From Oehlia diaphana (taxonomy: Eukaryota; Glomeromycota; Glomeromycetes; Glomerales; Glomeraceae), in NCBI GenBank assembly GCA_003833135.1, contig QZLH01000461.1:23900-87899 (forward strand): DNA of 64,000 bases. The letters are read 5' to 3'. Position numbers and translations under genes: made by a program. This document shows, one piece after another, positions 59,597 through 64,000 of the stretch. Positions within the stretch are counted from its first letter, which is position 1. Every line of letters starts with the position of its first letter. A model generated the notes under the pieces. The model was not told where the DNA came from. It saw only the letters and a program-made list of their open reading frames with translations, and searched no databases.

Positions 59597-60362
59597 AGCG
59601 AAATTCTGCCCTGGCGTGAATTCTACACGCTTGCAAACCACTATGTGCTGGAAACCTTTAAAGACTTAAGTACCTAAATGGTGACAATCTTGAGTATATA
59701 ACAATAGGCAATCAGCAGGAAACAAAAGGCAGGCAAGAAATTGTTTGCTGAGTAGGATCCTCAGAGACTAAACGTGGTTCTATTGTTAGGGTTTTGTATC
59801 TATTTGCCTCATTTTTATTGTAATGAACTAAGAAGTAAGATATATTTTAATACAACATCATGAAACTATTTAATGAAAAAATATTCAATCCTTATTGGGT
59901 TGTAGGTTTCGTAGACGGGGAGGGTTGCTTCTCTGTAGGTGTCTACAAAAATCAAACCTTACGTTTAGGTTATCAAGTTCAGCTTGAGTTTAGTATCACA
60001 CAACACAAACGTGATCATGACTTATTGTTACAGTTCATAGAGTTCTTTGGTTGTGGTTACGTGGCATCAGATGGGCCACTGAAATTTAAGTATTTAGTCC
60101 GTGACTTATCTGATCTAAATAGAGTTATAATACCTTTCTTTCAGTCTTATCCTTTACGTACTGTTAAACAATTAGATTTCAATTCTTTTGCTTCTGTGGC
60201 TACTATGATGAACGATAAAAAACACCTTACTGAACAAGGTCTTCTTGACATTCAACAAATCAAAGGTTGTATGAATCGCAATAGAATATTTGAGTCTCCT
60301 AACAAATAGTAAGATATAGTCCAAATCCTAATAAAAACTCCCCAAGGAGTCAATTAGGATAG
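59597..60362 (+). other. rnl intron 5 (group I) at CCTAAGGT|AGCG
   Basis: Bacterial position about 1931. Core: ACTATGTGCTGGAAACC, GGCAATCAGCAGGAAAC, CCTCAGAGACTAAACGTGG and GATATAGTCCAAATCC. Its first ten bases (AGCGAAATTC) are identical to the start of the next exon. Confidence 0.85.
59860..60309 (+). CDS. LAGLIDADG homing endonuclease, rnl intron 5
   Basis: 149 codons from ATG 59860. One motif, PYWVVGFVDGEGCFSVGVYK (residues 12-31), so it should act as a homodimer. QLEFSITQHKRDHDLLLQFI and KHLTEQGLLDIQQIKGCMNR are family segments. Uninterrupted. It is related to the broken nuclease in the neighbouring intron (both GFxxGEG), and the two introns sit 8 nt apart in rnl. Confidence 0.9.
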   Translation: MKLFNEKIFNPYWVVGFVDGEGCFSVGVYKNQTLRLGYQVQLEFSITQHKRDHDLLLQFIEFFGCGYVASDGPLKFKYLVRDLSDLNRVIIPFFQSYPLRTVKQLDFNSFASVATMMNDKKHLTEQGLLDIQQIKGCMNRNRIFESPNK

Positions 60363-60812
60363 AGCGAAATTCCTTGGCATTTAAATGATGTCCCGCATGA
60401 AAGGTTTAACGAAGCTCCCACTGTCTCCAAGACGAGCTCGGCGAAATTGAATTATCCGTGAAGATGCGGATTACCTCCAGCTAGACGAGAAGACCCTTTG
60501 AAGCTTGACTGCAACTAGTTAGTGTGTAACCGCTACTAAGGTACAAAGGGAGTCGACTAGACGAGATACCTTGATCTTTGTAGTAGGTTTCACTATAAAT
60601 GCTGGCTAGTAGGCAGTTTGTCTGGGGCGGCAATCCTCACCTAAAGTAACTGAGGAGTCCGAAGGTGTGCTTTGCTAGGTTGGAAACCTCTCTATGGCTA
60701 TGGTGAGCCTAAATAAGCGCAATGGTATAAGCATGCTTGACTGTGAGACCTACAAGTCTATCAGGTAAAACCCTTTCTATTTACCCCTTCATAAATCAGG
60801 TCTCTCACGGCT

Positions 60813-60856
60813 AAAGTTAACCTTACCTTCTTTCTTATTTCATCACTTGTTAGCCT
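60813..60856 (+). repeat. 44-bp direct repeat, copy 1 (inside rnl)
   Basis: Exact match to 61563-61606; starts AAAGTTAACCTTACC and ends CTTGTTAGCCT. Confidence 0.85.
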
Positions 60857-61497
60857 TGGTTCACAGTGCAGCGCACTTGTGGAACAAGTTTGTTTTGTTT
60901 AAAGTAGTAAAGGAATGGAAGAAGGGGTAATTAGGTATAAAGGGTATAGGTAACTAGGGCATAGTGACCCGGTGATACATTATGGAATGTTCATCGATCA
61001 ACGGATAAAAGCTACTCAAGGGATAACAGGCTGATCCTCCACGAGAGTCCATATTGACTGGGGGGGTTGGCACCTCGATGTCGGCTCATCCTATCCTAGA
61101 GCAGTATAAGGTTCTAAGGGTTCGGCTGTTCGCCGAGTAAAAGGGTACGTGAGCTGGGTTAAGTACGACGCGAGTCAGTACGGCTTCTATCTACTGGAGG
61201 GAGTTGGAAGTAAGGAGGAAGCTATTTTTAGTACGCGAGGACTTAAATGGAGTGACCTCTGGTTTACCAGTTATCAACAGCTAATAAAGCTATGGTATGG
61301 CTGGAAAGCTACGTCACGAATAGATAACTGCTGAAACCATATCAAGCAGGAAACTACTCCTCTATACTTCCTTTGAAACTTAGGGTAGACCACCCTATTG
61401 ATAGGGCCTGGGTGTAATAGCAGTAATGCTTTTAGCCTCGGGTTACTAATTGTTAAGCAACTTGGTTTTACCAGATCGTTCTGTAATCAAACCTGAA

Positions 61498-61528
61498 CCC
61501 TCTTAGGCGTACCTATGCCGCTAGAGGG
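61498..61528 (+). repeat. SIR-1 copy
   Basis: Consensus type, just after the rnl 3' end. Confidence 0.9.
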
Positions 61529-61562
61529 AGAGGACTCAAAAACAGGCCGGAGGAGTCCTCTA

Positions 61563-61606
61563 AAAGTTAACCTTACCTTCTTTCTTATTTCATCACTTGT
61601 TAGCCT
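61563..61606 (+). repeat. 44-bp direct repeat, copy 2
   Basis: Between rnl and trnS; copy of an rnl internal segment. Confidence 0.85.
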
Positions 61607-61619
61607 GGGGTCCGAGTTA

Positions 61620-61705
61620 GGAAAAGAGGCCGAATGGGTTAAGGCGATAACCTGCTAAGTTATGGGACTAAATAGTCCTTGAGGGTTCAACTCCCTCCTT
61701 TTCCG
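61620..61705 (+). tRNA. trnS: tRNA-Ser (GCU)
   Basis: Class II with variable arm (GGGACT...AGTCCT). Acceptor GGAAAAG/CTTTTCC; arm ATAAC-CTGCTAA-GTTAT gives GCU. Confidence 0.92.
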
Positions 61706-61750
61706 CTACAAGAATCTATGATCCCACTCAATCAATAAAACCTATTGGTT

Positions 61751-61821
61751 GTCGGGTTAGCTTAATGGTAAAGCTTTCGTCTTGTAAACGAGGTATGGTG
61801 GTTCGATTCCGCTACCCGGCT
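61751..61821 (+). tRNA. trnT: tRNA-Thr (UGU)
   Basis: Acceptor GTCGGGT/ACCCGGC; loop CTTGTAA gives UGU. Confidence 0.92.
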
Positions 61822-61957
61822 CATTATAGAACCAAGCAAATACTAGCTGCATTAAAGCACAAGATGCATTTTGGAGTTTATTTAACTTGTAAGAATCGTA
61901 GCTCTTGTTTCAGTTGGAGTCGTCCTATTTTGGTGAATCTGTCCTTATAGAGATGAG

Positions 61958-62029
61958 GAGTATGTAGCTTAAAGGTAGAGCAGCCGCCTTTTAAGCGGTT
62001 TTGTTGGGGTTCGAACCCCCACATACTCA
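61958..62029 (+). tRNA. trnK: tRNA-Lys (UUU)
   Basis: Acceptor GAGTATG/CATACTC; arm GCCGC-CTTTTAA-GCGGT gives UUU. Confidence 0.93.
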
Positions 62030-62078
62030 GTTAAAAGGTACTCTATGGGATTGGGCTTAAACTTATTATTTTGAATAG

Positions 62079-62162
62079 CCTTGGCTTCCACAGTACGCTA
62101 CCTGTGTAGTCTCCTGAGTCGTAGCAGGCTGCTTCCTAAGGAGATCAGGAGCCAAGGCAACC
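62079..62162 (-). repeat. SIR-2 copy, long
   Basis: CCTTGG...CCAAGG ends, CACAG...CTGTG hairpin, then CTCCTGAGTCGTAGCAGGCT and GAGATCAGGAG; the CTCCTGA/TCAGGAG stem is a compensated variant of CCCCTAG/CCGGGG. Confidence 0.8.
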
Positions 62163-62187
62163 TAAACGAGATGTTCGTTTTTTCAAA

Positions 62188-62261
62188 GGGTTTGTGGTCT
62201 AACTGGAAAAACAATTAACTTGTCACGTTGAAAGATGTCGGTTCGAGTCCGACCAAGCCCG
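62188..62261 (+). tRNA. trnD: tRNA-Asp (GUC)
   Basis: Acceptor GGGTTTG/CAAGCCC; arm TTAAC-TTGTCAC-GTTGA gives GUC. Confidence 0.9.
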
Positions 62262-62324
62262 TGTAGTCTAGAATAGGGAGAGAAGAAAGAACAAATTCCA
62301 AGAAAAATAGGAAAGAAACTATAA

Positions 62325-62357
62325 CCCTCTGTGCGGCATAGGTACGCCACTAGAGGG
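62325..62357 (-). repeat. SIR-1 copy
   Basis: CCCTCTGTGCGGC...GCCACTAGAGGG. Confidence 0.9.
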
Positions 62358-62519
62358 CCCCAGTGCTATGGAACTTTCTTAGCTGCCTTACATACCTTTA
62401 ACCTAAAGGGAACAATAGAACTATGACCTATTGAGGTAAGGAGGAATAGCTTAGCTAGTTGTACATTTAGTTACTAATAAATCCAATGTTTTACCTTCAT
62501 ATCATAAAATGATTTCTAT

Positions 62520-62640
62520 TTAATTTACCGGAGTAACCTTTACATTTAAAGACTTCTTCAGTTCCACAATCAAGATAATAAACTTTCGGCACTAAAAATA
62601 TGTTCTAACTTCATTTTACCTAAGGCCGTACTAGAGATGT
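62520..62640 (-). pseudogene. dpo fragment (after motif C)
   Basis: Minus strand reads LGKMKLEHIF, a frame change, then VPKVYYLDCGTEEVFKCKGY, matching LGKLKLEH...VMPKVYYLED...TKCKGYSGK of the dpo copies. Confidence 0.7.
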
Positions 62641-62906
62641 CAGAACTTTCCAACTCTCCCTTCTTGTTTCTCCTAAAGAGCTCGAGGGTAGGGATCAGTA
62701 CTTTAGCCATAATTTTCTAAGTTTTGGACTATAAATAGAGGATGCTCTGCCTTGGCAAATCCTCAATCCCTCTAATTTTGGTTTCATAGATTTCATCTCG
62801 CAGTCCCATGGCTTTCGAAGTTTTCCCTTACCATTCATACCGTAAGGATCATCTCGCTTAGTTTCTTTCTCTCTACATCTAAGGGCTCTTAAATCAAATT
62901 ACTAAT

Positions 62907-64000
62907 ATGCTTAAATTTCTATTCGATACCATTTTTATGGTAAAAGTAGCATACAATGATGCACCTCAGCCATGGCAATTAGGATTTCAAGACGGGGGAT
63001 CACCATCGATCGAGGGCATCGTAGAATTGCACGATCAGGTAATGTTTTATCTTGTAATTATACTACTAGGTGTTGGCTGGATGCTAGGCTCAACAATCCG
63101 TAAGTTCAATAGCAACCATAATCAGATTGTACATAAATACCATAATCATGGAACACTTATTGAGCTTATTTGGACTATAACACCAGCACTTGTACTGATT
63201 GCTATTGCTTTCCCTAGTTTCAAGCTTCTTTATCTTTTAGATGAGGTTATAGATCCAGTCATCACTGTTAAGGCTATAGGAAACCAATGGTTTTGGACCT
63301 ATGAGTATAGTGATTATGTCAATGACACAGGTGAAACTATAGAGTTTGACTCTTATATGATACCTGATACAGATCTAGAACCAGGACAATTACGTTTACT
63401 TGAAGTTGATAATAGGGTAATTCTTCCTGTAGATACCCACATACGCTTTATCGTAACTGCTCGTGACGTTATCCACTCTTTTGCTGTTCCTTCCCTTGGT
63501 CTTAAACTTGATGCTCTTCCCGGGAGATTAAATCAAACCTCAGCTATCATAAACCGTGAGGGTGTCTTTTATGGAATGTGTTCAGAGCTCTATAAACAGG
63601 GCCCCCATATTGGTAACAGTATGGTGCGTATAGGCTGTCTGCTGGAAACTCCTAAAGACTGGGATACCTGTCCTGCTTAAATAGGAGGTTGGGTGACAAT
63701 TCTCAGTATGTAACAATGGGTAATCAGCAGGAAACCTTTAGCTGAGGAATCCTCAGAGACTATATGCCTACATCCTAGACTAGGATGATGAGATAGTCCA
63801 TTCCATACTTAAAATTATGGGTTAAATGCTGTGGTGTCCTTCATTATGGTATGCCGATAGTTATCCAATCCGTTTCTCTTGAATCTTACTTGTTATGGCT
63901 TTCTTCTCAAAATTCCCCCCCCCACTCTCCATTGTTCCTCCGTGCTAGCTACGCTAAGCAACTCCTAACCTTTCCTACTTCGAGAAGATATCACACCTCC
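62907..64000 (+). CDS. cox2: cytochrome c oxidase subunit 2 with mORF linker, 3' end outside window
   Basis: Copper-A subunit of complex IV. Exons 62907-63589 and 63829 to beyond 64000. Segments: [48 protein letters not shown] (aromatic patch), [27 protein letters not shown] and across the intron [20 protein letters not shown]: the Cu-A ligands Cys, Glu, Cys, His and Met are all there. FYGMCSE replaces the common FYGQCSE. After the normal end (YLLWL) the frame stays open through [17 protein letters not shown] and SRRYHTS to the last base, which is the linker style of the atp6 and nad3 cassettes, and the DNA AAAATTCCCCCCCCC marks the junction. ATG 62907 is chosen; the in-frame ATG at 62937 is possible. 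Confidence 0.94.
63590..63828 (+). other. cox2 intron (group I, minimal)
   Basis: 239 nt, no ORF. Core: GGTAATCAGCAGGAAACC, CCTCAGAGACTATATGCC and GAGATAGTCCATTCC; ends G63828. Confidence 0.82.

Larger units (their letters stand above)
54280..61470 (+). rRNA. rnl: large subunit ribosomal RNA (6 exons)
   Basis: Exons about 54280-54949, 56132-56679, 57048-57718, 58528-58654, 59589-59596 and 60363-61470, placed against the conserved bacterial 23S plan. Landmarks: AACATCTTAGTACCAGGAGG and AGTAGTGGCGAGCGAAC (domain I), GTACCTTTTGCATAATGGGT, GGTGAAAAGCCAATCTAACC, GCGTAACAGCTCAGTGGTC, GGCGGCTGTAAC, CCTAAGGT|AGCGAAATTCC, GACGAGAAGACCC, GGGATAACAGGCTGATCC and AGTACGCGAGGAC (sarcin-ricin loop). The 5' and 3' ends are estimates, good to some tens of bases. 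The exon of only 8 nt (CCTAAGGT) lies between two introns. A variable region near 60780-60910 holds the repeat also found after the gene. Confidence 0.92.
62262..62906. other. spacer trnD-cox2
   Basis: About 645 nt with SIR-1 at 62325 and a minus-strand dpo remnant; the remainder is the presumed cox2 leader. Confidence 0.55.

Overview
This window is most of a mitochondrial genome of an early-diverging fungus. The best fit is an arbuscular mycorrhizal fungus of the Rhizophagus/Glomus type; I infer this from traits rather than a database match. The evidence is: respiratory genes all on the + strand; tRNA-Trp with anticodon CCA and TGG for Trp, so a standard code; about 28 introns; atp6, nad3 and cox2 carrying fused homing-endonuclease cassettes with displaced native 3' ends; many family B DNA polymerase (dpo) copies of linear-plasmid type; and dozens of short inverted repeats. 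The last three traits are described for Rhizophagus mtDNA.

Layout. 1-3.7 kb: 3' half of cob with five introns. 3.8-11.2 kb: nad4, nad1 and nad4L among nine tRNAs (V, W, Q, M, Y, E, F, G, A, then N) and repeat-filled spacers. 11.2-13.5 kb: broken endonuclease and dpo pieces. 13.56-24.84 kb: cox1 with 15 exons and 14 introns; my exon model sums to 1587 nt (528 codons plus stop), with exons of 11 and 3 nt. 25-29 kb: tRNAs R, P, M, H, C and R, plus an SIR-split membrane ORF. 29-30.2 kb: opposed dpo fragments. 30.4-36.9 kb: atp6 and nad3 hybrids, nad2 (overlapping nad3 by 1 nt), tRNA-Met and nad6. 38.1-40.9 kb: cox3 with three introns, then an orphan endonuclease. 42.3-52.4 kb: dpo plasmid-derived region. 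54.3-61.5 kb: rnl with four group I introns and one group II intron. 61.6-62.3 kb: tRNAs S, T, K and D. 62.9-64 kb: cox2, running off the window into its own cassette.

The standard genes encode subunits of complexes I, III, IV and V plus the large rRNA. Missing from the window are rns, nad5, atp8, atp9 and the Leu, Ser(UGA) and regular Ile tRNAs; these presumably lie in the rest of the molecule.

Much of the remaining sequence is layered mobile DNA: introns with LAGLIDADG genes, 3'-end cassettes (mORFs), plasmid dpo remains, and at least two families of hairpin repeats. SIR-1 has an invariant core (GGCGTACCTATGCC) inside stems that covary. SIR-2 is a longer compound hairpin. SIR-1 copies sit inside genes, and comparison of two dpo paralogues shows one to be a clean 36-nt insertion. 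A C-rich motif (AAAATTCCCCC) at or near the 3' end of most protein genes is also shared with the mORF junctions.
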